64,000 nucleotides of DNA from Flectonema sp. DT1601 (GCA_964019425.1 OZ025780.1:1630001-1694000); one strand, 5' to 3'; positions 10,253 through 23,551 are shown, counted from the stretch's first letter. Notes: generated from the letters alone by a model not told the origin. Translations and numbers: made by a program.

Positions 10253-13200
10253 ATTGGAGTCAAATTACACGTTGATAATATCTGAGTATAACTGTACTAC
10301 GTGGAGCAGCAACTCTGATTATCTAAATAGACTATCTGGTTGTGTTTGACGTACTGCTTTATATTTAAGTTTAGGTGTAAAAAAGATTTATTTTTATTCA
10401 AAAGAAACCGTTTGTTATTTTTATGAATAAACGAGGTTCAATATTTTTTTTTTTTTTTTGATTTTTATAATCACTCACTCTGATAGTTAGATGCATTTCG
10501 TAGAGCGAAGTCTCGTACTCGATGTGCCCTTGTATCAGGTTTTCTCTTTTCCCTCTCTTTTTTTTTTCTTCTTCTTTTCCCTTTGTTTGTTTACCAAATA
10601 GCAGATTGGCTTTTTTTCCCCTTTGAATTAGCACAATGACATGTTTGGGTTGTAATTCTTTTTCGACCATTTCCCTTCTTTTTTTTTTTCCCCCATTCAA
10701 GTAGTGTTAATAAATCAGTCTCATTTCTCCCTGTTGCGCAGCATGAGCCTTGACTGTGGAAAAGTAATGGAAATTCTTTTTTTTTTCCTTCACTCCATAG
10801 AAAAAGAGAGAGCATATTTTTTTCAATAGCTGCAATTACTTTTTTTTGAGAACTGATATTTTTACACGAGGGAATCCCTGCATCAGCTGTGGTAAACATT
10901 CTTTTTTTTTTTTTTTTTTTTTTTTGCAATGGTGCTTTGGTGTGATTAATTTTGTTGAATATTTTTGGGTCTTCTGAGATCTCATCACCTCTTAGCATGT
11001 CTTAAGCTCTGAATGGTGTTTGATTTTGCTCATCTGAGGTGCTGGTTTGTTGATGATGCAAAACGGGGGGAAGCTACTGTTTTGGATCAGATATTATTTT
11101 ATTAACAGTGGCCTTCAGGAGCATTCTCTTTTCATTTCGTAAGTTAGATCTCGTCACCTCTTAACATGTTTTTAGACACCTGTACTCGATGTGGTCATTT
11201 CACTCTCGTTGAACTTTCTCCAGAGGTTTTGACTCCCCGACTTTTTTGGGGAAAAAAAAAAAAAAAAAAAGAATTTTAAGTGGTTTTTTAATAATTTTTT
11301 TTTTCTCCTCCTCCGCCATTTCCGATTATTATTAAAAAAAAAAAAAAAATTATTCTATTCTTGTTCTTTTCCTATTCTTCAAAACGTCAATTCTGACAGT
11401 AGATAACAAATCGATTTGGTTGCATATTTGGAAACTTCTGATTCTCGTTTTGTGATCAAATCGTTTTACCCTTCGTGTTATGTTCTTTGAATTACTTTTT
11501 TCGCTTTGAATTTCTTATTTTTATCGTTGGATTCCTTCTCTGTGTTGTCTTTGTGTGCTATTTCAAGGATGGATTTATTTAAAAAAAAAAAAAAAAAAAA
11601 AAAAACGGTTTTGACAAGAACCTATCGAAGTCTCCTACGGCATTTTCTTTCCCCAGGTTCCGGTCACTCTTTACTTCCTAGTTGCTATTTTTAATATTCG
11701 GCAATACGGATTCATTTTACCCCCTTTTTTTTTTTTTTAAAATCCTCCATATGCATACAGTGGTTTATTATTTATTATTTTTTTTTCTTTTTTGCAATAG
11801 TGCTTTGGTGTTATTAATTTTGTTGAATATTTTTGGGTCTTCTGAGATCTCATCGCCTCTTAACATGTTTTTATAATTCTAAGCTCTGAATTGTATCAGG
11901 TGATTCATACTGCTGGTTGATAATCGGTGATCACTTTATAAACGATGGCCTTCAGATACCGAACGGCTTGTTTTCCAACTAACATTGCTAAGCTTTGAAT
12001 TGTGTTTGATGATTACTCACTTGAGGTGCTGGTTTGTTGATGATGAAGATCAGAGATCACATTATTAACGATGGCCTTCATTCTCTTTTCATTTCATAAG
12101 TGACATCTCATCACCTCTTAAACATGTTATAATTCCAAGCTCTGAACTTCACTCTCTGTCTTGGTCGTTTTTTTTTTTCCTCATTTTATTTTTTCAAAGC
12201 ATTGCATGAGTTGTATCAACATAACAATTTCTTCTTTTTTTTTTTTTTTTTGTTGTACCTCTCAGCTGAAGGCAGAGAGAGTGAGCATGAGATTCTTTTC
12301 CCTCTCTCTTCTCTTATATTCCAACCAAAAAAAATGATTGGTTGATTGCTAACAAAGTAGTGACTATGTCTAACTACTACTGCTTGTATACCCAAGTGTC
12401 TGTCCACAACAACAGTGAGATTGACTTTGGAGGTTTGCTGCTTTGGAGCGCAATCAGAATTGTAGGCTTTATAAGAGTCAAAAAAAAATTATTAAAAAAT
12501 TCACCAATTTCCATTCACTATTTTTTCCCCCATAGAAAGATTTGAGTGTGATTGCATACCCGATTGCACGCCTCATTGCGATAATCTATTCTGACAAGCG
12601 AAATTGAGAGAGAATCGAACTGAAACTTGAAAACCAAACATAAGACACCTCCTGCATTATCAGGATTCTCTTTTGACGGTTTTACAGTTCAAATCCCCAT
12701 TATCGTTGTTATTATTATTATTATTTTTTCCTGTTAGTTCTTCCTCACCATATTACGTCACTTCCGCTTTACGAAGATTGCGTTGGCTGTTTGAGTACTC
12801 GAGAGACAGCTTTTCTTTTTTTTTTTTTTTTTTTGCTCTTATTTGGAGACGTAGTTCCTTTGGTGTATGTAGTGCCGTGATGCTACCACTGGATGGATTA
12901 TGGCTGAACGCCTCTAAACCAGAACCCAGTCTGGAGATAAACATGCTTTGCAGTGTTCCAATAGGTTTATCGGGTCAAGACTAACTTCGGTTCAGAACTT
13001 TGCTAACCAAAAAAAAAAGAAGCATTATTTGTTTGATGCCCCTTGATAGATGGCAGCAGCGACAAATACATGTACTTTTATGAAATATTAAAAAAAAAAA
13101 AAAAAAAAATAGAATTGCAACTCCAACAGCAGGAACAAACGTTTTCTTCTTTTTTTTTTTTTTTTTTTTGATTACTCTTAATAATGCAACAGTTAAGTAT

Positions 13201-13299
13201 AGTATTGAAAGTTTGTGTATACTTTTTTAATTTTATTTTCTCACTCAATAGGTCAGCTGGGACAAGGCCTCTCAAAATCGTTCTACGGTTTGCCAAGTC
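10253..13299. other. 3-kb gene-free region with repeats
   Basis: No supported gene on either strand; the longer frames (minus strand 10591-10998, plus strand 12673-12984) are low-complexity translations of A/T tracts. It holds a diverged repeat family (10922-12150), many T runs of 12-25 bases, and an ATT microsatellite near 12710-12726. An acceptor-like TCTCACTCAATAG ends at 13251, upstream of the next gene. Confidence 0.55.
10922..12150. repeat. Diverged intergenic repeat family, about three copies
   Basis: Three related stretches are visible by eye: 10922-11176, 11791-11959 and 11985-12150. Shared blocks include TTGCAATxGTGCTTTGGTG, TTGAATATTTTTGGGTCTTC, GATCTCATCxCCTCTTAACATG, AAGCTCTGAATTGT, GAGGTGCTGGTTTGTTGATG, ACGATGGCCTTCA and CATTCTCTTTTCATTTC. 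Block order is the same in each, but the copies start at different points and carry insertions and deletions, so this looks like an old tandem or dispersed duplication. I see no coding capacity and no terminal inverted repeats. Non-autonomous transposon, SINE or satellite remnant are all possible. Confidence 0.7.
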
Positions 13300-16200
13300 A
13301 TGACTGTGGGAGGTAATGAAGAACGCCTCGTGAAATTAGAGCACCTGCTTGGATCGGTTTTGCAAGCTGTTGTGACGGGTAAGGCTCAGGTACCACAACC
13401 CTTACTAAATCAGTTAAGAAACGCATTTGATCAGCAATCTGGTACAAATGGCGCAACACCTAAACGACTACCTTTACGAAGTAATTCTGATACTCATCAA
13501 AAACCTAAGAGAACCGCATCGGCTTCTACCCCTCGACAAGTTACTCGCTGTGCTACCCCTCGTCGAATTGAAATGCTATACGAGGCAGGTTTACTTAAAA
13601 TGGGTGAGCGTAAGAAAAAAGAAATCAGTACCCTTGAACAGGAAGCTTTATCGCACTGTACTTTTACACCAACAGTTTCATCAGGAACGAAACGCATAGA
13701 GAGAAATTCCAGATCGAGAATGGAAAAGGTACCTTATTGGGAGAGGATGGGAGGTACAACTGCGAGTAATAAAATTCAAAAGAAATTCGTAAACCTCAGA
13801 GACACGCAACTAAAGAAAGAAGTTAAAGGCTGTACATATCATCCACTTATTCATACTAGTCCTCGTCTGCCTAGACCTGCAGACCAACAGGGTGTTTCAG
13901 TGTTTGATCAAATTAGTAAAATAGATTCTGATACTGCGAACAGTGCAGCTATTCGAATTCAGGCAATTGCGAGGGGTCGTATTACAAGAGCGAAGTTGGA
14001 AACGGCGATTGATAGGTTATATAGTGATGCTGGGCATCGAAAGGCGAAGTTAACTGAAAAAAGAAATCAACTGAACACGTCTCTGACATTTACTCCACAG
14101 CTGAATAAACGATCTGCCAGTATGGAAAGACAAACTTCTACTCCGAGAAAGAGAACTGCTTCTCCAGTTACACCTCGCCCTCAGACAACTCCTCAACAAG
14201 AAACAAAACCAATTCGATCCTCAAGACCTCCTTTAGCCTCTCCCTCCTGCCATGCAGATCCTAGCAACTTCAACTCCGAAGAGGCTCGAGAACGTCGAGC
14301 CGCTTCCGAACTCGCTCGTAAACAAAAACGTGCCGAAGAGGAAGCTAAAAAAGCAGCTGCCGCAGCGAAGAAAAAGGAGGAAGACCAACGAAAAAAGAAA
14401 CGTGTTGAGGAGGAAGCAAAAAGAGTTGCTGATGAAGCGAAGAAGAAAAAGGCCGCAGCACTGGAAGAGGCTGAGCGAATCGCTGCTGAGGAGGCTAAGA
14501 AAGCCGATGAGAAGGATGTCCAAAAACTTCAGCCGGCTGTTGAATCACCTCCAACTTTTATTCATAGAGGGTCTACTTATGAAGAAACTCTTGTTGCTGA
14601 TCTTGAAGCCCAGGACAAGACTGATCAAGAAGCTGACCGACAACGTGAACAAGAAGAAGAAATTGAAAGACAGCAACGAGAAGAAACTGCTAGACAACGA
14701 GCTGCTGTAGAGGCAGAACGCAAACAACAAGAAGCTGCCCAATTTGCTGAGGAAAAAGCTGTCAGAGAACAAGAGCAGGCTGAGAAGGAAAAGGCTGAGG
14801 CCGATAAAAAGGCAGCAGAACAGTTGGTTGAGAAACAGAGGGCCGAAGCTGCAGAAAAGAAAGCGGCTGAAGAAAAAGCAGTGCAAAAGGCAGCCACTGC
14901 GGAGGCCGCTAAGCAAGAAGCTGCAGCGCATGCAAAACAGGAAGCTGCACAGGAGGAAGCAGTTAGGCAAAACGCTGAAGCTGCAGCAGCGGCAAAAGAA
15001 AAGGCTGACGAAGCTGCCAAGAAAGCAGAAGAAGCAGCCAATAAAAAGTATGCTGAAGACGCGGCAGCCAAGCAAAAGGCGACTGAGGAGGAGGCAGCCA
15101 GACGGCAGGCCGAGGAGGAAGCTGCGAGACAAAAAGCGGCAGAAGAAGCCGCCAAGCAAAAGGAAGCCGAGGAAGAAGCCGCAAGACAAAAGGCAGCAGA
15201 AGAAGAGACCGCGAGACAGAAAGCATCAGAGGAAGAGGCGGCGAGACTGCAGGCATCAAAGGAAGAGGCCGCAAGGCAACAAGCTGAGGCTGATGCAATC
15301 GCCGCAAAAGCGACTGCAGAAGAAGAAGCTGCCAAACAGAAAGCTGCCGAAGAGAGAGCTGCAGAAGAATCGAAAAAGAAGGAAGAAGAGGAAGCGATGG
15401 ACATGGTGAAGAAGATGGCTGACAGAAAAAAGGCCGACGACGAGAGGAGAGCTAGGCTGCTAGACGAAGAGCGAAAAGAGAGGGAACGACGCGCAAAGGT
15501 GAAGAAAGAAGAAGAAGAACGCAAGGAGAGAGAAGCAAAGAAGAGCGAAGAGACCGAAGAAGACGAAGATGAAATCCTCAAACTCATGAGAGAATCATAT
15601 GAACACGCAAATCAACTAGAAGACTGTAATGACGAAGAGTCTGAAGAGCGCAGTAATGTCGAAGATGAATTCCGCAAGGCCCTCCTTCAGATTCGCTCCG
15701 AAGAATTAAAATCTCGCAAAGGAGCTCAGAACGTTATCTTAACAGCATCTCAAATAAAATATAGATCAATAGCTCAGAATGGTATTGTACTACAAGAAGA
15801 TATTATTGATCACTGTAGAAAGTTTGAAAATGACTATCGATTCTTTTTCAAGAGAGATAACCAGGTGTGTTTTTGCTTTGTTCCCTGTCAATATTTTAAA
15901 AGTAAACACTCTTAACAATCTAATACAGTGGTCTGCCTTCATGGGTCTCTGGACTACAATGGATACCGAGGTTTCTGAGCATGAATTTTCTAAGCTCTGG
16001 GATGCTGCAATAGGTATGTAAATTCAGTCTGTTTTATTATTTTATTAATTAGCTCAGAGTCGTTATTCTCATTTCCAACAGGTGTGCCAGAAGATCCGTT
16101 TGATGAGCCAACTCCTGCACCTCAGAATGAAGCGTCGCCTACGACGAAGTCAAAGGCGATGTCATTTGTGGGAAAATTATTTAACAAGAGCAGCCCGACT

Positions 16201-16761
16201 ACTCCTCGGCAAGAAGAAGATAGTTTTGAGTCGCCAAAGGAAACTTCTCCTCGTCCATTGGGAGGAAGTCGTAAGAAACCACTAATGCAATCATCATCTC
16301 CACTTTCACCTGCATCACCATCTGAGACTGGAAGTCCTCAAAGTACTACTACTGATCTATCTCAATCTGAGGGAGAGAGAAGTCGTAGCTATCTTGACAC
16401 TGGACGCAGACATAGTAGAAGTCGATCTTCTTCACCAAGTTTAAAGGTTTGCAAAAAGAAATCTCACTGATTTAATTAAATTATATCATTTGTGTGACGG
16501 AGTTTAGATAAAAAAAAAAATAATAACGACAGCTTCCTCAGGATACGATCCTTGAACGAATTCGAAACATTTACATCAGCACCGAGAAGAAGTCAGAGCG
16601 ACAGGTTGAACTGCTTCTTCAGCAGGTATGTGTTTGATATAAATAGCAACATATGTGTAATGTGTGTAAAACAATAATAATAACAGTATGCTGGTAAGGA
16701 GCACATTCTGTACGATACGTTGTGCCGCAGGCATAATTTATCGTTTCCTACTGCACAGTAG
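13300..16761 (+). CDS. IQ-motif, Ala/Glu/Lys-rich coiled-coil protein
   Basis: Exons inferred: 13300-15864, 15929-16013, 16082-16446, 16542-16625, 16687-16761; 1057 residues, TAG stop. The N-terminal part carries three aromatic-Pro motifs (CTFTPTV, CTYHPLI, LTFTPQL) spaced through about residues 125-270, a pattern I associate with protist cytoskeletal proteins. Near residue 210 is an IQ-type motif (AAIRIQAIARGRITRAKL), a likely calmodulin or light-chain site. From about 320 to 770 the chain is almost only Ala, Glu, Lys, Gln and Arg in repeats like AAEEEAARQKA, a long helix or coiled coil. The last exons encode a Ser/Pro-rich region and a short helical end (ILERIRNIYIS). Likely a cytoskeletal or membrane-skeleton linker; the precise role is unknown. 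The opposite strand shows long Ala/Ser frames that are only shadows of the repeat. Confidence 0.8.
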
Positions 16762-18346
16762 GAGGGTTTTTTTTAGTAGAATTTTCTTTTTTTTTTTTGA
16801 TGCCAAAACTTTTTGTTTTTTCTTAGACTGGTTGCGCTGCTAAAATTATTAGCAAAAAAAGAGCTTCACCCCCCCCTTCCACATGTTGTGGTTGCTGTAA
16901 CTACTTATTTGGTTCCTGTTCTACAGTTTTTCAGTTTTTTTCGTGTTTTACTTTACAGTACTTGTACGTACCTCTTTTTTTTTTTTTTTTTTTGAGAGTC
17001 CAGTTCCATTCAGGAAACGCAGTTGTTGTTTTTGTAAGTTTCCAAATACTGCATATTTATGGTGTAATGATCAGGCTGTCAAATTTTAGTCTACTACTTT
17101 GAAATAATATGAAATATTCAAAAAAAAAAAAAAAAAAAAAAACTCAATAACATAAATCTTTCAAAAAAAGGAATCGGCACCTCAGTTTACTTTGTTTTTT
17201 TTAGTTTTTGCGCGTAGGGGGGAAAAAAGAAAGAGTGGCGGCAGCAAATACAGATAGCGCAAGATCGCCCGTGGGATCGAAAACTTTCACAAACGTGCAC
17301 CAATACAGAACTTTGCCCTCGTGCACATACATAGTTGCTGTCCTTCCCCCATTTTTTTTCATTTTAAGGCAAAACTGCTCCATCAGGTTTAGGTTGAGTA
17401 TTGTATCTGAATTCTCACTTTTCTTTCTTTCTTTCTTTCCTTTCTTTCTTTTTGTTTGTTGTTATTTTGGTATATATTCTGGTTTTTTAGTCTTTCATCC
17501 CCCTGCCACTGATGCTTGTATAGTCGAACTGAATTTATTGATAGGGATCTGCATGAACGACTCATTTATTTGCGTCGTCTGTTCCTTGGTTTCATCTTGT
17601 TGTCAATTACATTGTTTATTTAGTATTGCTTCGCTCTGATGGTTGAGGCTTTTGGAATTATAGCATTAAAAGGAGTGACGCAATCGGTACAAAGGTACAA
17701 AGGAATACTGTAGTTGCTCTACAACGATTCTCTTTCTATCAAACAGTGGGTTTTGTACAGATTTCAATTTCTTCAGTCATCCGAAATGACGCTGTTGTCG
17801 GCTTGTCTTGTTGAGTGTTATTATAATTTTTTAAAAAAAAAAAAAATAAAAAAATATGTTATTATCAAAGAAAAGTATTGATGTTTCATTTTTTTTTTTT
17901 TAAAATTCTTCTGATGATGACTTATTTTAGGGTGAACTACCAATGCAATCTAAAACTCAATTATTTGATTGACGTTTTTTGATGCATCAAAGGCGCCAAC
18001 ATGTCGGGAAAACAGAAAAAAAAAAAAAAAAGATGTGTGCAATTTCTTCCCCCCCCTTTCACCCCACCACTATGCCGTGGTGGCTTGGTACAGGCTGTAT
18101 AAAAACCGATTATTGTTCACCCCCCCAACAACAAAAAAAAAAAAAAAAAAAAAAAAAGACGAATGATAAATTTAAAAAAAAAAAAAAAAAATCTTTTTTT
18201 TTTTTCTTCCCATCGTTCACAGCATTACAACAGTTATTCAATGTCATCGTTGGTTTATGTTATCTTAAGGTTCTCATCTTGTACAATAATATAAACATTA
18301 GTGTCTTAGAATACTTATTGTATCGCAGTGCCTTCATAATAACAAA
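16762..18346. other. Gene-free region between two coiled-coil genes
   Basis: AT-rich, with long T and A runs, C runs (16867-16875, 18048-18058) and a TTTC microsatellite at about 17418-17453. Open frames here (for example 17208-17639) are low-complexity and unconvincing. Two acceptor-like sites precede the next gene: TTCACAG ending at 18222 and TATCGCAG ending at 18328, the latter 18 bases before the ATG. Confidence 0.5.
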
Positions 18347-20959
18347 ATGGAGGTGCAGGAGTTATCGGAGGATGCCTTGATTGCGATGGAAGAAAAGTTT
18401 TCTGGAGAAATCGATAGTTTGGAGGAAGCTCTAGCTTCTGTGAAAGAAGAAAATCCAAACAACGAAAGTGTTGTGGAGGAAATAGGTGCTGCTGTTGAGA
18501 AGAGCCGGTTAGTACTAACTGATTTACAAGAGGCGTTACATGCTTACAGAGAGGCTGCTGAAGAGGGAAGAGAGTTTACTGTGGAAGAGAATGATTTATT
18601 TAAATATTTTGGGTTCAACATTACAATGAATGATATTGAACAATCACAATCACAATCACCAAGTGGTAGACGATCAGCTTCATCTGCTGGAGTCCATCTT
18701 GGATGGGCAGAGTCAGTTGGTTCTGAGCCAGAGACTAATGTTCACGACATTTATCAAACTCGACCATCTCCTGAAGCTCCTCCGGAAGTTGTTGAATCTT
18801 GGAAACAGAGAGAAGCCAATCACGACAAGGCAAAGTTTGAAGTAATCGTCCAACAAGAAGTCGAACGCCGTCTCTCTAATTTGATGTCTGAAGCTGAAGC
18901 CCAACTTCACAAACGAAATGAGATGTTAATATCTCAAAAACTCGAAGAATTACAAGACGAAGCAAAACCCATGGTAGCCGACAGCTGCTGTCAAACAATC
19001 GACGACGGTCATAATCAAAGCGACTTAGCAGACCTGATCGGCGTAGACGCTCCTGACCAACTCGAAGCTAAAATAAACGATTTGGTATCTCACCGAGTGA
19101 GAATGGAATTAACAAAACAACAAAACAAAGTAGACACTCGAGACCAACATTACAAATCTGAGAATGTGAAGCTTCAGGAGACTCTCAGATTACTTAAAGA
19201 TGAGAATGGTGGACTTCGAGAAAGTAATGAGAGGCTTCTAGACGAGTTGACCCATCAAAAACTACAGCAGGCGGCTAATACTGAACAGGCTGGGTCTTTG
19301 TTTTCTGAGCTAACTAACATAACGTCCGACTTAGAACAACAAACCAAAGCGAAAGCAACTCAACTAGCAGCAGACTTATCCATCTCAGAATATGATCGTG
19401 AGAATGTGTTGTCACAATTTCATGAAGTTATTGCTGACCAACAAAGTAGTAAGTCTGAAGCAGATAAACTTCGAGGTGAATTATTGTCAACGAGGGAGAC
19501 ATTTAAAAGAGAAATTACCAATCTGGGTGGACAACTTGAGGTCGTTGTTAAAGACGGAACCAGTCAAAAGAGTACCATTTCACACGCACGAGATGTGTTA
19601 AACAGAGTTCTTAGAGAATTGTCAGTCAAGAGCTTCGAGTACAATCCTCCAGAATCTCAAGGTGTTGAAGGACTCAATGAAGAGACAGCGATTGATAACG
19701 CAGTTGCTCAAGCCTTGTCTGTAGTTCAATGTCCTATTTCTATAGATTGTCATAAGGTTGCTCCGAGTGAATATTATCTTGATAGACGTGTACATGTTAA
19801 GCTTGTTAATGATTTAGCTTATGTTCGGAAACCTGGTCATACTAACTATGAGAAATTAACAGATTATTTAAAAAGGTTGTACGCGCCTTTCATGGTTGAT
19901 TATGACACGTTGAAGAATCAAACTGCTTTGAGAAATAAATCTAACCAACAGTTGCAGCAAGTTCCACAGCAAGTTCAGCAAATTCAAGGAAGGACTTATA
20001 GCGACCTGCATAGAAGTAGAAGTAACTCTGTGGGACAGCAACAACAACACCAACACCAACAACAACAACAGCAGCAGGTGCTTCCTGAGAGAAGCGCTTC
20101 ACCTGAAACTGGAGACATGCTGAAATCAACGTTAAGAGAATTGTTTCAGCTAACAGATAAGAACATGATTGGACTCGTAACTAAACAACAAATGATACGA
20201 GGACTAAGACGATATCCGAATGTAGCAAGTCAGCTTCGTATGGTAACCGGTCTAACCCAAAACCACGCCCTGGAAACTTTTATTCAAGAAATACCAGGTA
20301 CCACTGATCGTGAAATGACTTGGGCTGATTTCTCACCATACTTTACAGAGGCCAGACATATTCATAGATCAGTAAGTGCGATTAATATGTCGTTACCTCT
20401 TAATAGTCCTGTTGACTCATCAGAACAACAGCAATCATCTAATAACACTATTAATAATAGTCATGTTCATCATAATATTGTTAGTCACATCCCAGCTTCT
20501 CATAGTTCACAACCGACACCAGCTAATCCTCCTATTCTTCAGTCTGTTCCAGAAGTTGAATTTGTTCAACCCCATAATGCCAAAGGTTTTAATGAAAGAC
20601 TTCAGGCTCGACAAACTGAGATGACTCGTGAGTTACTTCACGATGCTCATCAGCGTCAGGTATTTATTAATTTTTCTTTTTTTTCTGTAGTAAAAAAACA
20701 AACATAAAACACATCATTCATCACAGGGATTACGTCAACGAAAACAACGAACGAGTTCACCACAGCAACGAAGCTCTTCTCGAACAAAGGTTTGTACCTT
20801 TATTAGTATACTTTTAATATTGTGCTTGGCATTGAAAATAATAACCATCATCCTCCACAGCAACAGCTTCCTGAAACTAAAGTCAATATTCTCAAGGCTC
20901 AGGCACTCCGATCTCAAATTGCAGAAATGAAGAGAAAGCGATCTCTTGGTATTTCATAA
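18347..20959 (+). CDS. Coiled-coil protein with a C-terminal EF-hand-like region
   Basis: Exons inferred: 18347-20659, 20727-20789, 20861-20959; 824 residues, TAA stop. An acidic helical N-terminus is followed by heptad-like coiled coil over about residues 140-420, a Gln-rich segment around 550-590, and then a region (about 590-675) with the helix-loop-helix look of paired EF-hands (LFQLTDKNMIGLVTKQQM). Its loop positions are only partly acidic, so calcium binding is doubtful. Asn/Gln/His-rich sequence follows, then a basic end (KRKRSLGIS). Both introns lie in the last 12% of the gene. It resembles centrosomal or flagellar-base scaffold proteins in general character, but I do not recognise a named orthologue. 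Confidence 0.75.
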
Positions 20960-21559
20960 GGTATCCGCATCATACATTGGAACCTTTATTGGGAAGTAAG
21001 CTCCCGATCTGAAAAGTTTTGTTATTGTATTTTTTAATTGTAGCGTTTCAGAGATATATTTTTTGTTTTGGTGGAACTCCTGTGAGCTGTGAGTGGAAAA
21101 ACTTGTAAAGAGGACCTTTCATTGCACTCACAGGAAGTTATTTAATTTGTCCCATCAGGGAGGATGGTCAGGATGGTTTGTTTTTTCCTGTTCGTTCACA
21201 TAGATTTAAGTTCTTTTTCTTTTAAATAGAATTATTATTAGTTTTTTTTTTTTTTTTTTTGTTACTTTAAAAAATTACCAACGAAGCTCCTCTTCCCCTT
21301 CCGTGCTTTTAGAGAGTTATTTATGTCGTGTTTATGTTAGCATTTCATCTTACTTGATTACAACAGGGAGATCAATACTGATAATGGGAGGCTACTGGAC
21401 ACCATTCCGAACACCACCAGATTCCTGTTCAACTCGCCTTTACTGGGAGAATCGTTGTTGCTTTGTTTTCCTTTGTAGTTAGTTAATACGCGGTATTGCT
21501 TAACGTTCTCTTGTCATCAGGTTACTATATAACAACAACAAGAGAAAACTTCAAAAATA
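20960..21559. other. Intergenic region upstream of BiP
   Basis: No gene seen. T run at 21242-21260. Pyrimidine-rich tracts end in GTAG near 21478 and in CATCAG at 21520, the latter 39 bases before the first BiP ATG and a good candidate acceptor. I looked for heat-shock-type or unfolded-protein-response elements and saw nothing I would name. Confidence 0.45.
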
Positions 21560-23551
21560 ATGATATCCTCAGCAAAAGCTTCTCGAAGATGTCACAACAG
21601 CAGCAGGCTGATGAAAACGCTGACGTGTCTTTTGCTTTTGTTCGCTGCTTTTGGTGGCGGTGGTGTCGCAGCGATGGAAATGAAAGGACCCGCAATCGGA
21701 ATTGACCTGGGGACGACGTACTCGGTGGTCGGAATTTGGAAGAATGGCGGAGTGGAAATCATCCCGAATGAAATGGGGAACCGAATCACACCGTCTGTGG
21801 TGGCTTTCATGGATTCTGAACGACTGATAGGAGACGGGGCGAAGATGCAGTCGGCACAGAATCCTCTGAACACGATTTACTCGGCGAAGCGTCTCATTGG
21901 GCGGCAGTTCAACGACCGTACAGTGCAGGACGACAGGCGACTGCTGTCGTACAACGTGACGTCAGGGAAGCATGGGGCAGCATCGGTAAGCGTGGAGTAC
22001 CAGGGAAGCAAGACGACGTTCTCACCGGAAGAGATCTCCTCGATGGTTTTGTCGAAGCTAAAGCGGCAGGCGGAAGAGTACCTCGGAGAGGATTCGATTG
22101 AAAATGCGGTGATCACAGTGCCGGCATACTTTGATGACACACAGCGACAGGCTACCCGAGACGCGGGACGGATCTCCGGATTCAAGAACATCCGAATCCT
22201 GAACGAGCCGACATCGGCGGCGATTGCTTACGGAATGAAGGAGCGAGAGGGACAGCGGGTGTTGGTGTTCGACCTCGGAGGCGGTACTTTCGATGTGTCG
22301 TTGTTAGAGGTGGACGATGGGTTCTTTGAGGTGTTGTCGACGGCGGGGGACACTCACTTGGGAGGCGAAGACTTTGACAACCGAATGGTTGACCACTTCG
22401 TTCGGATGTTTCGCAAGAAATACGGGACCGATTTGTCTAGGAACAGAGCGGCGTTGGCAAAACTGCGTCGCGGGTGCGAATCGGCGAAGAGGCAGCTTTC
22501 TACCCAAGACGAGGCACGCGTGGAGGTCGATGGACTCGTTGACGGGATAGACTTCTCTGAGAAGTTGACGAGGTCTAAATTCGAAGAGCTGAACGCTGAT
22601 CTTTTCAAGAAGACTCTGAACCCAGTGGAACGCGTGCTGCAGGATGCGGGGCTGGGGAAGGCAGACATTGCAGAGGTGGTGCTGGTTGGAGGGTCGACGC
22701 GAATTCCAAAAGTGCAGTCGCTGCTGAGCAAGTTCTTTGGTGGAAAGAAGCTGCACTCAGGGATCAATCCCGATGAGTCGGTTGCGTACGGCGCGGCTGT
22801 GCAGGCGGCGGTGCTGAGTGGAGAAGATGTGAATGCCTTAGTTGTAGAAACCCTGCCGCTGTCTGTCGGGATCGAAACGGTGGGAGGGATCATGACGAAG
22901 GTAATCGGACGGGGGGAGATGGTTCCGACGAAGAAAACGCAAAGCTTCACGACGAACATCGATAACCAGGCTTCGGTTGGGATTCAGGTTTTCCAAGGCG
23001 AACGGGCGTTGACTCAGGACAACCGACTGCTGGGGCGGTTCGAACTGAACGGAATCCCTCCGGCCGCCAGGGGCACTCCCCAGATTGCGGTGACGTTCGA
23101 GGTGGATGAGGATGGGTTGCTGCAAGTGTCTGCCGAGGAAAAGGTTGGGAACACGAAGAATGAGATTTCGATCCAGAATTCGATGGGCGGCCTGACCGAC
23201 GCTGAGATAGAAGAAAAGGTGCGGGAGGCGAAGCAGTTTGAAGAAGCGGACCGCACCGTGCGGGAGGTGAGTGACGTTCGACACAAACTGGAGGCGGCAG
23301 CCTACTCTCTAAAGCAGCAACTGAATGACGAGGAGGGGAACCTCGCGAACGCGATCAACGATGACGATCGGGTGGCCCTGCGTGGTGCTTTCGAGCGTGC
23401 GATTACCTGGCTCGACGAACACCAAACTCCGGATCTTGCGGACATTGAGGAGCAGCTCAGGGAGTTCGAACAAGTAACGCATCCGATCATTTCTGCTGTT
23501 TATGATCAGCCATCTGAAAGTGGATCAACTGCTGATGATGATGAATTGTAG
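21560..23551 (+). CDS. BiP: BiP/GRP78, ER-lumenal Hsp70 chaperone
   Basis: 663 residues from the first ATG. The second in-frame ATG at 21611 gives a textbook signal peptide ([21 protein letters not shown]) and 646 residues, and I prefer it. The ATPase domain has [22 protein letters not shown] and [11 protein letters not shown]. The substrate-binding domain and helical lid follow. The last four residues, DDEL, are an ER-retrieval signal of the KDEL type. The protein folds secretory proteins using ATP in the ER lumen. By eye the gene is far richer in G and C than its neighbours, with many G/C-ending codons (CTG, GTG, ACG, CGG). This may reflect high expression or a different origin. No introns. 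Confidence 0.97.
   Translation: MISSAKASRRCHNSSRLMKTLTCLLLLFAAFGGGGVAAMEMKGPAIGIDLGTTYSVVGIWKNGGVEIIPNEMGNRITPSVVAFMDSERLIGDGAKMQSAQNPLNTIYSAKRLIGRQFNDRTVQDDRRLLSYNVTSGKHGAASVSVEYQGSKTTFSPEEISSMVLSKLKRQAEEYLGEDSIENAVITVPAYFDDTQRQATRDAGRISGFKNIRILNEPTSAAIAYGMKEREGQRVLVFDLGGGTFDVSLLEVDDGFFEVLSTAGDTHLGGEDFDNRMVDHFVRMFRKKYGTDLSRNRAALAKLRRGCESAKRQLSTQDEARVEVDGLVDGIDFSEKLTRSKFEELNADLFKKTLNPVERVLQDAGLGKADIAEVVLVGGSTRIPKVQSLLSKFFGGKKLHSGINPDESVAYGAAVQAAVLSGEDVNALVVETLPLSVGIETVGGIMTKVIGRGEMVPTKKTQSFTTNIDNQASVGIQVFQGERALTQDNRLLGRFELNGIPPAARGTPQIAVTFEVDEDGLLQVSAEEKVGNTKNEISIQNSMGGLTDAEIEEKVREAKQFEEADRTVREVSDVRHKLEAAAYSLKQQLNDEEGNLANAINDDDRVALRGAFERAITWLDEHQTPDLADIEEQLREFEQVTHPIISAVYDQPSESGSTADDDEL

Noticed and set aside
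10591-10998. 135-codon minus-strand frame in the 3-kb gap
   Set aside because: Dominated by poly-Lys from T runs; no recognisable sequence.
12673-12984. 103-codon frame with a hydrophobic start
   Set aside because: The hydrophobic stretches come from T runs; no conserved motif, and poly-F in the middle.
14545-15587. Long minus-strand frames of up to 320 codons opposite the coiled-coil gene
   Set aside because: They are Ser/Ala/Leu/Cys translations of the Ala-Glu-Lys repeat on the other strand and show no independent protein-like features.
17208-17639. 143-codon plus-strand frame
   Set aside because: Phe/Ser-rich translation of T/C tracts and a TTTC microsatellite; no domain and no fitting exon partner.
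22304-23284. Minus-strand frames opposite BiP
   Set aside because: Shadows caused by the GC-rich codon pattern of BiP; no domain or start context.
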